Shown here piece by piece: positions 39,951-48,235 of a stretch of 64,000 nucleotides of DNA. The position numbers and the translations under genes are program-made. The number at the start of each line of letters is the position of its first letter. The first letter of the stretch is position 1. The notes under the pieces were generated by a model. That model made no database searches and was not told the DNA's origin. It worked only from the letters and a program-made list of their open reading frames with translations. The stretch lies in the NCBI GenBank assembly GCA_003164035.1, contig PLRS01000065.1:8076-72075 (forward strand), given 5' to 3'. Source of the DNA: Bryobacterales bacterium. GTDB lineage: Bacteria; Acidobacteriota; Terriglobia; Bryobacterales; Bryobacteraceae.

Positions 39951-41489
39951 TCAGTGTCTTCCGAAACGCCGGCCGCCGGAGGGGGGACGGAACCTGGGCG
40001 TGGGGCGAGGCGCGGCATGAAATGCGTGCGGCGCTTCGGGCTCGGCGCCGGGTCTTCCGAAGCGTCTGGGGCTGTGATCGGCGTTGGGATCGCGGGCCCC
40101 CGGGGAAGCATAGGGCGAACTGCGGTAGTTGCCGCTCTTCGAGGCGTACTGGGAATCGCGAAAGCCTCCGGAATGGGCATAGCTGCTGCCCGAGTAACGG
40201 TCGCGAGTGGCGGCGCCCTGGCTGCCATAGACCGGCGTGCCTTGGGCGTTGCGGCCGTAGTAGCTGTGGCCGGCGTCGCGGGACCAGCGATAATCCTCCC
40301 AATCGCGGCGCTCCAGCGGGCGGTAATCGCGATTGAACAGCAGGTCGCGCAAGAGCGCATACTGGCCGTAGAACACCCAGAAATCGCGGCCGCCGCTATG
40401 ATCCCAATAGCCGTAGCGGTTGGAACCCACGTCGGGCGGCGCGACATAGGCGAACCCGGCGGGCTGGGCCACGCGCTCGGCTTCGGAATCGTACTTGCCG
40501 GCCGGTTTGTGCTCGATGGCCATGCCGAGATCGTTCTCGCCGGCGGCATAGGTCGCCTGCGAAACCTCGACCCACTTTTCGTCGCTCGAAACCACACCGG
40601 TTTTGTCGGCGGCATCGGCCACGCGGGTGCTCACGGTGCGAATCTGCTGGTCCCAGGAGCGGGCGCCTCCGATGCCGCGCGTTTCCATGTCGACCAGGAT
40701 CTTGTCCCAGGAAACGTAAAGCTGGGATCCGAGAGCCTGCAGGTCGGCGGACGTTTTGGGCAGATCGGCCGCGGCGGTCTTCAAGGAATCGGCGGCGGCG
40801 ACCAGGGAAGCGAACTGCAGGTGAGCCCAATCCTGAGCAGCCGCGGCGCGCCGGTCGGCGGCTTCCGATTGCCAGGTCCGCTCGGCGCCGGCGATGGTGT
40901 TGCGGAGGGTTTCAAGGCGCGTATCCAGGTCGGTCTTCTTGTCCAGCCAATCGGTTTCCGCCTTTTGGACGGTGCTGGCTGTCGAGGCCAGATCGAAGGC
41001 ATGGATGGCGGTGTAGTCCTGCTCCATGCGGCGCAGTTCGTCGGGCAACTGGCGCTTGAGCTCGACCCAGCGGGCGGCGTCGGTTTGGGTGGTTTGCGCT
41101 TCGGCCGCGGCGGAGGCTCGCAGCCCTTGCGCTTCGACGAGCAGCGATTCGGCGCGGTCGCGGTCCTGCCGCCGATCGGCCTTTTCCAGGCGCCCCAGCT
41201 CGGCCATCTTGCTCCGGGCATCGGAGAGCTTGCTTTCCGAATCGGCGAACTGCCCCGGCCACGCCGAGGCCGATGCGATGGTCTTGAACAGAGCCGGATC
41301 GGCCGCGAGATCCGCATTCACTTCGCTTTTGGCGGATTGCTCCTGGCGAAGCGAGGAACTGAGCGTGGCCCGCTCGGCGTCGATGCGCCGGCGCAGGTCT
41401 CGAGGCAAATTGTCGAGGCCGGCAAAGGGCAGCACCGCCATCGCCGTGACCAACAAGGACGCCAGAAATTTCAGACCGGAGCGGTTCAT
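39951..41489 (-). CDS. Secreted coiled-coil protein of the PspA gene cluster
   Basis: The 512-residue protein starts with a signal peptide or anchor (MNRSGLKFLASLLVTAMAVL). About 300 mainly helical residues follow (AELGRLEKADRRQDRDRAES; AAAEAQTTQTDAARWVELKR). A compact segment reads GYWDHSGGRDFWVFYGQYAL LRDLLF (split here for length, about 345-372). The rest is a low-complexity Y/G/S/R-rich tail ending RRFGRH. That segment resembles exported proteins co-encoded with PspA and DUF4178, though I cannot name the family. It is last in the cluster, separated from the DUF4178-like gene by a MITE-like element. It may work at the outer face of the inner membrane. Confidence 0.6.
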   Translation of the reverse strand: MNRSGLKFLASLLVTAMAVLPFAGLDNLPRDLRRRIDAERATLSSSLRQEQSAKSEVNADLAADPALFKTIASASAWPGQFADSESKLSDARSKMAELGRLEKADRRQDRDRAESLLVEAQGLRASAAAEAQTTQTDAARWVELKRQLPDELRRMEQDYTAIHAFDLASTASTVQKAETDWLDKKTDLDTRLETLRNTIAGAERTWQSEAADRRAAAAQDWAHLQFASLVAAADSLKTAAADLPKTSADLQALGSQLYVSWDKILVDMETRGIGGARSWDQQIRTVSTRVADAADKTGVVSSDEKWVEVSQATYAAGENDLGMAIEHKPAGKYDSEAERVAQPAGFAYVAPPDVGSNRYGYWDHSGGRDFWVFYGQYALLRDLLFNRDYRPLERRDWEDYRWSRDAGHSYYGRNAQGTPVYGSQGAATRDRYSGSSYAHSGGFRDSQYASKSGNYRSSPYASPGARDPNADHSPRRFGRPGAEPEAPHAFHAAPRPTPRFRPPSGGRRFGRH

Positions 41490-41500
41490 CTCAAATCCCC

Positions 41501-41587
41501 GTGGGGCAGACCATCGTTGTTAGTGGCCTGCCATGTATGCAACAAGGTCCTGGCTGGCAGACCACATAAAACGATGGTCTGCCCCAC
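41501..41587. mobile_element. MITE-like inverted repeat element, copy D (complete)
   Basis: The 87-bp element begins GTGGGGCAGACCATCGTT and ends AACGATGGTCTGCCCCAC, so the outer 18 bp match perfectly in reverse complement. The inner parts of the arms (TAGTGGCCTGCCA and TGGCAGACCACAT) match less well. It is the same family as the element at 29548-29640 and the half copies at 4150 and 26467. It is inserted between the DUF4178-like gene and the secreted coiled-coil gene of the PspA cluster, within their presumed transcript. Confidence 0.8.
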
Positions 41588-41622
41588 ACCAGACTTGGAA
41601 CGGAACGTTTCACGACTGCCTC

Positions 41623-42255
41623 CTACGTGCGGCCGCGGTAGACGGACACGTCGCCTAAAGGAACTCCGGTGTAGAGCGTAACCGCAAAGGGGTCGCCCTG
41701 GAGCTTGCGGACGGCGAGGCGGCCGGCACCGTCCTGCTGGCGAAATTCCCAATAGTAGAAGCCCACCGGCTGGGGCTGATCGCTGCGCGTCATCTGGGTT
41801 TCGCGGCTGAGCACGTACAGCCAGAGCTTGCCATCGAACTCGAACGAGTCGGCCGTGTTCTGGCGCTCGTCCATTTGGGCCAAGTCGTCTTCCGGCAGGC
41901 CCAGGTCTTCGATTGTCAGCTTGCGGGGGTCGATTTGAACGCTGGTTTCCAGGTCGTCGCCGAAATCGACGCGCAGCGCCACGCGGCGCGTCTTGTAGGG
42001 TCCGCTCAGCTCCAGCCAGCGCTTCGAGGCGGATTGAAACCAGGTGCTGCGCTCGACGATGAAGTCGAGATCGGTCATGTCGTCGCCGGCGCCAGAGACC
42101 GACAGCGCGTCTCCCACGCGGGCTTCCGACGGTTTCAGATTAGCCAGGTCTTCCACCGGCTGCGCGGTGGGAGCGGGCGCGTGCTTTTTGAACAGTTGCA
42201 TCAGAACCACCACCAGCAGAACGCCCAGCAGGGCTTCGATCGTATAGGTAATCAT
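41623..42255 (-). CDS. DUF4178-like membrane-anchored protein of the PspA cluster
   Basis: The 210-residue protein has an N-terminal membrane span (MITYTIEALLGVLLVVVLMQ) and one DUF4178-like beta domain. It contains RVGDALSVSGAGDDMTDLDF, IVERSTWFQSASKRWLELSG and RVALRVDFGDDLETSVQIDP, ending FYYWEFRQQDGAGRLAVRKL. DUF4178 proteins are frequent neighbours of PspA homologues. It starts 15 bp downstream of the PspA stop codon on the same strand. Its role is unknown, and membrane attachment near PspA is the plausible inference. The soluble part is presumably cytoplasmic or periplasmic depending on topology, which I cannot fix. Confidence 0.65.
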   Translation of the reverse strand: MITYTIEALLGVLLVVVLMQLFKKHAPAPTAQPVEDLANLKPSEARVGDALSVSGAGDDMTDLDFIVERSTWFQSASKRWLELSGPYKTRRVALRVDFGDDLETSVQIDPRKLTIEDLGLPEDDLAQMDERQNTADSFEFDGKLWLYVLSRETQMTRSDQPQPVGFYYWEFRQQDGAGRLAVRKLQGDPFAVTLYTGVPLGDVSVYRGRT

Positions 42256-42270
42256 CGAGCCTCCGCCGGC

Positions 42271-43059
42271 TCAGGCTTTGGTCTTTTCGCCCAGCTTCGG
42301 CGCGGTGGAAATCGAATTGCTCCCCGCCGGCAGCTCTTTGGGAATGTAAGGCGGCGGAACGGGGGCGGCCTTCAGTTGCCGTTCGCGTTTGAGCGCTTCC
42401 AGTTCGGCGTCCACGCTGTGCCCGCCGAGGGCAGCGAACTGCTTCTCCAGGTCGTCATCCTTACCGGAGGAAGCCAGCTCGTCGAAAGCCTTGGCGGTGG
42501 CTTCTTCCTTGGAGACGGTTTCCTCGAAGCGGTTGAGGGCGGCAAAGGCATTGTCGGCGTTGCCCACGCCGGCCATGGCTTCGGCCACTTTGCGCTGGGC
42601 GGCGGCGGCGTTCTTGCGCGCCACCAGGGTGGTAGCGGTGCGCTCGCCTTCCTCGATCTTGCGCTTCAGCTCGCCCACCTGGCTTTTCAGCTTTTCGCTG
42701 GTCTGCTGCGCCGCGGCAACCGACTGCTGCATGGAAGCGACCTGCTTATCGGAATCGGCCTTCCGGGCCAGCGCCGCTTTGGCCAGCTCTTCGTTGCCCG
42801 CGTCGAGGGCCAGTCCCGCGCGGTCCTTCCACTCCTGCGATTGCTTGACGTACTTCTGGTATTCGGCGTCCAGGCGGTTGTAGTTGCTCATGGCCACGGC
42901 GGAGGCGCGCACCACGTTATTGAGCTCGCCTTTCATGTCGGCGACGGTCTGGCGGACGGTGGCCTCGAAGGTGGCGTCCTCGATGGCGTCGACGCCCTGA
43001 TTGGCCTGGCCGCGCGCCACGCGCCCCAGGCGGGCAAAAACATCGGAAAGAAACGGCAT
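42271..43059 (-). CDS. pspA: PspA/IM30-family membrane stress protein
   Basis: The 262-residue protein is almost all coiled coil, as in PspA/Vipp1. MPFLSDVFARLGRVARGQAN forms the amphipathic start, ATFEATVRQTVADMKGELNN is the first long helix, and SDKQVASMQQSVAAAQQTSE and KSQVGELKRKIEEGERTATT form the hairpin. The C-terminal 30 residues are a proline-rich tail, which classic PspA lacks. PspA proteins polymerise on damaged membranes and preserve the proton gradient. It sits between a YjfI-like gene (13 bp upstream) and the DUF4178-like gene. The arrangement recalls the E. coli yjfI-yjfJ pair rather than the pspF-regulated operon. Confidence 0.88.
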   Translation of the reverse strand: MPFLSDVFARLGRVARGQANQGVDAIEDATFEATVRQTVADMKGELNNVVRASAVAMSNYNRLDAEYQKYVKQSQEWKDRAGLALDAGNEELAKAALARKADSDKQVASMQQSVAAAQQTSEKLKSQVGELKRKIEEGERTATTLVARKNAAAAQRKVAEAMAGVGNADNAFAALNRFEETVSKEEATAKAFDELASSGKDDDLEKQFAALGGHSVDAELEALKRERQLKAAPVPPPYIPKELPAGSNSISTAPKLGEKTKA

Positions 43060-43071
43060 GCTGATCCTCCT

Positions 43072-43491
43072 TTACCCTTTGAGTCCGCTCAATATGCGGC
43101 GGGCGGTCATCACATCCACCAACAGAAAATGCACGCAGGATTGAATATCGTCTTCATCGTCCGGCCCGAGATCCTGCAGTTTGCAAAAGTTGTTGAGGGT
43201 GATGGCGATTTTGCCGTCGCCGGCGGGGTAGAGCTGGAAATAGGAAGTGGAAATGCCGTTGTCGGACGCCAGCATGCGGCGCATGATATCGGGCGTGATG
43301 GCCGCTTCCGTGGCCACGGTGCAAACCAGGGAAAGATACAGGACGTCGCCCTGGAGCACCGCCTGCACGGTGACCCCGCTTTCGACTTCCCGTATACTCA
43401 GCGAATCGGCCGCCGGCTCGGATACCGCGTATCCTTTTTCCGCCAGCAGCACATGAATCCGGTCCAGTTCGGGGCTGCTTGTGAGTGTCAT
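43072..43491 (-). CDS. YjfI/DUF2170-like protein of the PspA cluster
   Basis: The 139-residue soluble protein, MTLTSSPELDRIHVLLAEKG at the start, has alternating strands and helices (VTVQAVLQGDVLYLSLVCTV; DGKIAITLNNFCKLQDLG). It ends DDIQSCVHFLLVDVMTARRI. Its size, the NNFCKLQDLGP segment and its position directly before a PspA gene fit the YjfI (DUF2170) group. No enzyme motif is visible. It is probably the first gene of the PspA module, starting 78 bp downstream of the small membrane protein gene at 43570-43839. Confidence 0.65.
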   Translation of the reverse strand: MTLTSSPELDRIHVLLAEKGYAVSEPAADSLSIREVESGVTVQAVLQGDVLYLSLVCTVATEAAITPDIMRRMLASDNGISTSYFQLYPAGDGKIAITLNNFCKLQDLGPDDEDDIQSCVHFLLVDVMTARRILSGLKG

Positions 43492-43569
43492 AGTCGTACC
43501 TTAGGATACGGTAGCAGGCAGCGGGGAGTTCCGCGATTCGGCGGGCGATAAGAACCAGTGACAGTCCGG

Positions 43570-43839
43570 TTACATATTGATGCGCTGCCGGGAAGTCATT
43601 TTCCAACAGGGCCGGTAGCCGAAGTGCGGAAACAGGGAGCGAATGCAGGTGTCGGTTTCCGGATCGAGCATGATGAACTGGGTTTTGCCGTCCTTCATGG
43701 GAACGGCATAATAGGGCTGCACCTGGACTTGCTTGAAGGCGCCGGCGCCGCGCGCCTTGGCAATGGCGCCATCCACCAGGTACGCTCCCACGACCGCCAG
43801 CACCAGGCCGCCCAACGCGCGAAAGATCAGTCTCCCCAC
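43570..43839 (-). CDS. Small single-span membrane protein, unknown
   Basis: From GTG 43839 the 89-residue protein starts GRLIFRALGGLVLAVVGAYL, a membrane span, followed by an alanine/glycine hinge and a soluble tail (QVQPYYAVPMKDGKTQFIML, ETDTCIRSLFPHFGYRPC). It contains two cysteines 14 residues apart that could pair in the periplasm. It is on the same strand as the PspA module and immediately upstream, so it may belong to it. No family is recognised. Confidence 0.5.
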   Translation of the reverse strand: MGRLIFRALGGLVLAVVGAYLVDGAIAKARGAGAFKQVQVQPYYAVPMKDGKTQFIMLDPETDTCIRSLFPHFGYRPCWKMTSRQRINM

Positions 43840-43895
43840 CCCACCAGCTTACCCTGTCGGGGCCGGGGAAACTCCGGGGCGGCTTTCGAGCCGGC

Positions 43896-44201
43896 TTACG
43901 TGAGAATTGGCGGGGCACCGGCAAGATCGACCGTGGCGCAGCAATCGTCTATGTTGGAGACCATTCCCACCACCCAATAGGGGAGCCGGGGGTCGGTGTC
44001 GCTGGAGATTTTGAACTCGCAGATCACCTGATCGCCGATCCCGAGCTGGGGTGGTTCGTCGAAGTGCAGCAGGACACCGCAACCGCTTACGCTCACCGAG
44101 GTAGCCAGGGAGGCACGGCCGTTCTTCTTCAGCGTAACTTTCGCTCCGGCTTCGATCGGGAGGCAAGCTGCGCCTGCTTTGTCTGCATCGTCGGGTTGCA
44201 T
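43896..44201 (-). CDS. PilZ-like domain protein
   Basis: The 101-residue protein has the beta-barrel pattern of PilZ domains: KVTLKKNGRASLATSVSVSG (strands with a D/N-x-S-x-x-G-type element SVSVSGCGVLL, about residues 33-44), then PQLGIGDQVICEFKISSD and YWVVGMVSNIDDCCATVDLA. The RxxxR motif that binds cyclic di-GMP is not evident at the N-terminus, so nucleotide binding is doubtful. It is a stand-alone domain, 56 bp upstream of the small membrane protein gene on the same strand. I consider a degenerate, structural PilZ most likely. Confidence 0.55.
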   Translation of the reverse strand: MQPDDADKAGAACLPIEAGAKVTLKKNGRASLATSVSVSGCGVLLHFDEPPQLGIGDQVICEFKISSDTDPRLPYWVVGMVSNIDDCCATVDLAGAPPILT

Positions 44202-44433
44202 TACTTCGTCGCTCCTATTCGAGGATTGTTATTTTCGGCCAAGCCTTTCGGTTCACGGCTGCTCCTTCACTTCTTATCGGCAGGGCGACCGCCAGACTTT
44301 AGTACCTGTCGGGGAATGACCATTCCGGTCGCGCCACGGTCGAACGCCCGCGCGCGGACGAAGCCGGGTACCATGAGGATTCCGGTGGGATCGAAGCGCG
44401 GCAGCGCGGAGGAAGATTCGGAGATAAACCGTG

Positions 44434-45855
44434 ATGAAATGCCGTCCGGCACGGAAGCTGTTTTCCCTTTCGGCCGGATTATTCGCCCTGGCGCTTGCCA
44501 GCCCGGCTCAGGACCCGGAACAGCAGCAGCCCTTACCCAAGATCACCGCCAATGTGAAAGAGGTGCTGGTGCCGGTGATCGTGACGGACGCCAAGGGGCA
44601 CCACGTCGGCGGCCTGAAGCGATCCGACTTTCAGGTGTCGGAGGATGGCGTGCCGCAACAGATCGTCTCCTTCCGCACCACGGTCGATGCCGCCGCGGAA
44701 GCAGTCCCGGAAACAGGGCAGGCGGCCGGTGCTCCCGCCGGAACTGCCGCCAAGCCGGCGCCACGCCCGGTTCCGGCGTCGAACCCCGTGCGGCGCACCT
44801 ATTTGATCTGCATCGATACGCTGCATTCGTCGTTTGCAAGCTTCGGCCGGGTGAAGGACGCGCTTTTGAAGAGCCTGCGGCAGGAGCAGGGCACGGACAC
44901 GCAATACGCCCTGATGGCGCTGGGGCGGGACCTGAAGGTGGTTATGGATTCCACCACCGATGCGGCCGCGGTCGCGGCGGCCATCGGCAGCAAGGATTTC
45001 GCGAAAACCATCCAGACCAGCGAGGCCGCCGGCACAGCCGCCGCGATCCAGCAATTCATGGTGTTGATGCGAAACTACTGCTCGGTTTGCGCGTGCGACA
45101 GCAATGGGGCCACCGGATACGGCGGCAGCGATGGGCCGGGCTGCGGAGATGTCAGATCCAGGGTGAAGTCGTTTATTTTCAGCTTTGAAGAGAGGACTTA
45201 TATCCTGAACCGTAACTTTCTGCTGCAGCTCAACGACCTGGTAAGAGCGACGGCGAGCATGCCGACCTCCCGGACCATCATCTTCATTTCTGACGGATTC
45301 AATCGCTTCCCCGGAGGCGAACTATACGGCATCGTTCGCGGCTTTGCCCCGCGCGATCGTAGCTTCCAGTTCCCGTCGCGAGACACCGAATCCGAGTTGC
45401 AGACCATCCTGAAAGCGGCCACCTGGTCCGACGTAAAGTTCTATACCCTGGACTCGCGCGGGGCCTATTCGTCGGCTTTCAGCGCCGGCGGCACCTTCGA
45501 TGCCAGCACGGCTTTCTCATCGACCCCGGCACAAATGGATGCCAGAAATGTGCCGACTGAAGCCACGGCGACCATGGACTCGGTGGACCGGCAAGGGGCT
45601 TCGGCGGCGCGCGAGAATGCCGATGCGATGGCCCAGCTTGCCCACGAAACCGGCGGTTTGTTTTTTCAAAATAGCAACGATTTGCCGAAGGGGATCACCA
45701 GGGCGCTGACGGACACGCGGGAATACTACGTGCTGGCTTACGTGCCGAAGAACGAAGCGCCGGACGGGAAATACCGAAAGATCAAGGTGGAAGTGAACGG
45801 CGGCGACAGGTTCCAGGTCAACGCGAAAGCGGGGTATTGGGCGCCGGAAAAGTGA
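44434..45855 (+). CDS. VWFA-related Acidobacterial domain protein, secreted
   Basis: The 473-residue protein (ATG 44434; GTG 44431 is a minor alternative) has a signal peptide (KLFSLSAGLFALALASPAQD). It then shows the pattern of the Acidobacteria-specific VWFA-related domain: NVKEVLVPVIVTDAKGHHVG GLKRSDFQVSEDGV (split here; about residues 35-68), the degenerate MIDAS strand TYLICIDTLHSSFASFGRVK (about 121), and TRAL-TDTREYYVLAYVP with YRKIKVEVN near the end. MIDAS D-x-S-x-S appears as DTLHSS, so metal binding is possible but altered. An insert with three close cysteines (CSVCACDSNG) follows. The role is unknown, with adhesion or protein binding inferred from the fold. Confidence 0.85.
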   Translation: MKCRPARKLFSLSAGLFALALASPAQDPEQQQPLPKITANVKEVLVPVIVTDAKGHHVGGLKRSDFQVSEDGVPQQIVSFRTTVDAAAEAVPETGQAAGAPAGTAAKPAPRPVPASNPVRRTYLICIDTLHSSFASFGRVKDALLKSLRQEQGTDTQYALMALGRDLKVVMDSTTDAAAVAAAIGSKDFAKTIQTSEAAGTAAAIQQFMVLMRNYCSVCACDSNGATGYGGSDGPGCGDVRSRVKSFIFSFEERTYILNRNFLLQLNDLVRATASMPTSRTIIFISDGFNRFPGGELYGIVRGFAPRDRSFQFPSRDTESELQTILKAATWSDVKFYTLDSRGAYSSAFSAGGTFDASTAFSSTPAQMDARNVPTEATATMDSVDRQGASAARENADAMAQLAHETGGLFFQNSNDLPKGITRALTDTREYYVLAYVPKNEAPDGKYRKIKVEVNGGDRFQVNAKAGYWAPEK

Positions 45856-45963
45856 CGTGGGGCGGCCGCTTTCTCCCCTTTTTCTTCCCGGAAAGGCGAG
45901 AATGGGGAACGTGCCGGAACGCTCCGCTGGGCGGCCGGGGCAATCGCGGAGTGGAACCTTCCC

Positions 45964-47304
45964 ATGGATTTCGAAACGGCAGTCTACAACAAAGTCACCG
46001 GGCGCCTGATTCCGTTTCTGTTCGCCTGCTACATTCTGGCGTATGTGGACCGCGTCAACATCGGATTCGCCAAACTGCAAATGCAGCGGGATTTGGGGAT
46101 GAGCGAGACGGTCTACGGGACCGGCGCGGGGATTTTCTTTATCGGCTATTTTCTGTTTGAAGTGCCGGCCAACATCGTGCTTCAGCGGCTGGGGGCGCGG
46201 CTGTGGCTGGGCGGGCTGATGGTGCTGTGGGGAGGGGTTTCCTGCTGCACCGTTCTGGCCCGGGGCGCGGCCAGCTTCTACGCCATCCGCATGCTGCTCG
46301 GCATCGTGGAATCGGGCTTCTTCCCCGGCGTGATTCTTTACCTGACGTTCTGGTACACGCGCACGCACCGCGGCAGAATCGTGGCCATGTTCATGGCCGC
46401 GACGCCGTTATCGGGGGTGATTGCCGGCCCTATCTCGGGGCGAATCATGGCGAAAATGTCGGGGATGGGCGGGCTGCGCGCATGGCAATGGCTGTTCCTG
46501 CTCGAAGGCATTCCTTCCGCCATCGCCGGGCTGGTCACCATGTTCTACCTGGTGGATGGGCCCGCCAAAGCCAAATGGCTGAGCCAAAAGGAACGGGACT
46601 ATCTGACACGGCGGCTGCACCAGGAGGAGGAAGTCAAGAAGAGCGAAGGCCCATCGCGCCACCGGATCGCGGACGCGTTCGGGAGCGGCAGGGTGTGGCT
46701 ATGTTGCGCCATCTACTTCGGATTCCAGATGGGCAACTACGGCCTGGCGTTCTGGCTGCCGCAGATTCTGAAGGACACCGTCAGCACCGATCCGTGGCGG
46801 ATCGGCCTGGTTTCTTCGATTCCGTGGGCGCTGGCGGCGACGGCCATGATCTTCTACGGGCACCATTCCGACAAGACCGGCGAGCGGCGGAAACACGTGG
46901 CGGTGGCGGCGGCGCTGGCCGGAGCGGCGTTTGCGGTGGGGGGAGTGGTGGGGCCTTCCGGAACGGTGGCAGTCGGGCTGGTGAGCTTGAGCGCCATCGG
47001 GATCATGTGCGGCCAGTCGGTATTCTGGTCGCTGCCCACGGCGGTTTTGTCGGGGGCCGGGGCGGCGGCGGGAATCGCCTGGATCAACTCGGTGGGGAAC
47101 CTGGGCGGCTATGTCAGTCCGTTTGTGATCGGCCGGATTCGCGACCGAACGGGAAGCACGGCACTAGCGCAACTGGTGCTGGCGGGATCCTGCCTGGCGG
47201 CTGCCGCGATCGCATGGGCGCTAAAATCCAACAAGGGGGCGGCTGGGCGCCCGACGGTTCTTATTTCAGACAGCTCCATGGCGGGTTCCGACGATGAACG
47301 ATAA
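45964..47304 (+). CDS. MFS transporter of the anion:cation symporter type (tetronate uptake)
   Basis: The 446-residue protein has 12 predicted spans and the typical opening of the ACS family: PFLFACYILAYVDRVNIGFA (about residues 19-38), a motif-A-like loop RLGARLWLGGLMVLWGG, and the YLTFWYTRTHRGRIVAMFMA stretch. ACS members carry sugar acids, tartrate, phthalate and similar anions. It overlaps the L-threonate dehydrogenase gene by 11 bp and is followed by otnK and otnC, so it probably imports L-threonate or a related four-carbon acid. The start ATG 45964 puts the first span at the usual distance. Confidence 0.85.
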   Translation: MDFETAVYNKVTGRLIPFLFACYILAYVDRVNIGFAKLQMQRDLGMSETVYGTGAGIFFIGYFLFEVPANIVLQRLGARLWLGGLMVLWGGVSCCTVLARGAASFYAIRMLLGIVESGFFPGVILYLTFWYTRTHRGRIVAMFMAATPLSGVIAGPISGRIMAKMSGMGGLRAWQWLFLLEGIPSAIAGLVTMFYLVDGPAKAKWLSQKERDYLTRRLHQEEEVKKSEGPSRHRIADAFGSGRVWLCCAIYFGFQMGNYGLAFWLPQILKDTVSTDPWRIGLVSSIPWALAATAMIFYGHHSDKTGERRKHVAVAAALAGAAFAVGGVVGPSGTVAVGLVSLSAIGIMCGQSVFWSLPTAVLSGAGAAAGIAWINSVGNLGGYVSPFVIGRIRDRTGSTALAQLVLAGSCLAAAAIAWALKSNKGAAGRPTVLISDSSMAGSDDER

Positions 47305-48235
47305 GACTCCAATGCGGCCCGAAGACGGCCGGACCGGGATGCCGGTAGCGGTAATCGGCCTCGGCTCGATGGGCATGGGCGTGGCCCGATCGCTGTTGCG
47401 CGCGGGACTTCCGGTGTCGGGCTACGACGTTCGCCCGGAAGCGTGCCGGCGGTTCGAAGATTTCGGCGGCGTTGCCGCCAGTTCCCCCGGTGAGGTGGGG
47501 CGCGGCTGCCGTGCCGTCGTCATTCTGGTCGTCAATGCGGAGCAGACCGAGGAGGCGATCTTCGGCGCCGGCGGCCTGGCGGAGAGCATGGAGCCGGGTT
47601 CGGTGATCGTCACCAGTGCCACCGTCCCGCCGGCATTCGCGGCCGGCCTTGGACAGCGCATCGAAAGCGCGGGCCTCTACAATATCGATGCGCCGGTTTC
47701 GGGCGGCGTCAAGAAAGCCGCCGAAGGCCAGCTTACGGTGATGGCATCCGGTCCCGCCGCGGCGTTTGAACGGTGCGCGCCTTTGTTCGAGGCGATTGCC
47801 GCGAAACTGTACCGCCTGGGCGAAAGGCCCGGCCAGGGCTCCACGGTCAAAATGATCAATCAATTGCTGGCCGGAGTCCACATCGCCGCGGCCGCCGAAG
47901 CCATGGCGCTCGGAATCAAGGCCGGCGCCGATCCCGCCACGCTGTACGAAGTGATTGGCAACAGCGCCGGCTCCTCCTGGATGTTCCAGAACCGGGTGCC
48001 GCACATATTGGCCGGGGATTATACGCCGCTTTCGGCGGTGAACATTTTCGTCAAGGACCTGGGCCTGGTGCTGGACTCCGCGCGCAAGCTGACGTTCCCG
48101 CTGCCGCTCACCGCCGCCGCGCACCAGATCTTTCTTGGCGCCGCCGCGGCCGGACACGGCGGCGAAGACGATTCGGCCGTCATCAAGATGTACCCCGGCA
48201 TAGAGTTGCCCAAGGATCGAAAGGACGAGCGCTGA
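47294..48235 (+). CDS. ltnD: L-threonate dehydrogenase-like 3-hydroxyacid dehydrogenase
   Basis: The 313-residue enzyme belongs to the beta-hydroxyacid dehydrogenase family. It has the NAD-binding GLGSMGMGVARSLLRAG (about residues 22-39), the substrate motif DAPVSGGVKKAAEGQLTVMA (about 132), the catalytic lysine region GSTVKMINQLLAGVHIAAAA (about 177) and the closing D-x-x-KD-L signature NIFVKDLGLVLDSARK. The neighbours otnK and otnC point to LtnD, which oxidises L-threonate at C2 to 2-oxo-tetronate. Its last base is shared with the otnK start (TGATG). In LtnD operons an isomerase (OtnI) is also expected, but it is not found here. Confidence 0.85.
   Translation: MNDKTPMRPEDGRTGMPVAVIGLGSMGMGVARSLLRAGLPVSGYDVRPEACRRFEDFGGVAASSPGEVGRGCRAVVILVVNAEQTEEAIFGAGGLAESMEPGSVIVTSATVPPAFAAGLGQRIESAGLYNIDAPVSGGVKKAAEGQLTVMASGPAAAFERCAPLFEAIAAKLYRLGERPGQGSTVKMINQLLAGVHIAAAAEAMALGIKAGADPATLYEVIGNSAGSSWMFQNRVPHILAGDYTPLSAVNIFVKDLGLVLDSARKLTFPLPLTAAAHQIFLGAAAAGHGGEDDSAVIKMYPGIELPKDRKDER

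Noticed and set aside
44267-44452. Small minus-strand ORF ending RPADKK upstream of the VWFA gene
   Set aside because: It overlaps the VWFA start region and lacks a ribosome site. A few residues look protein-like, but evidence is too thin.
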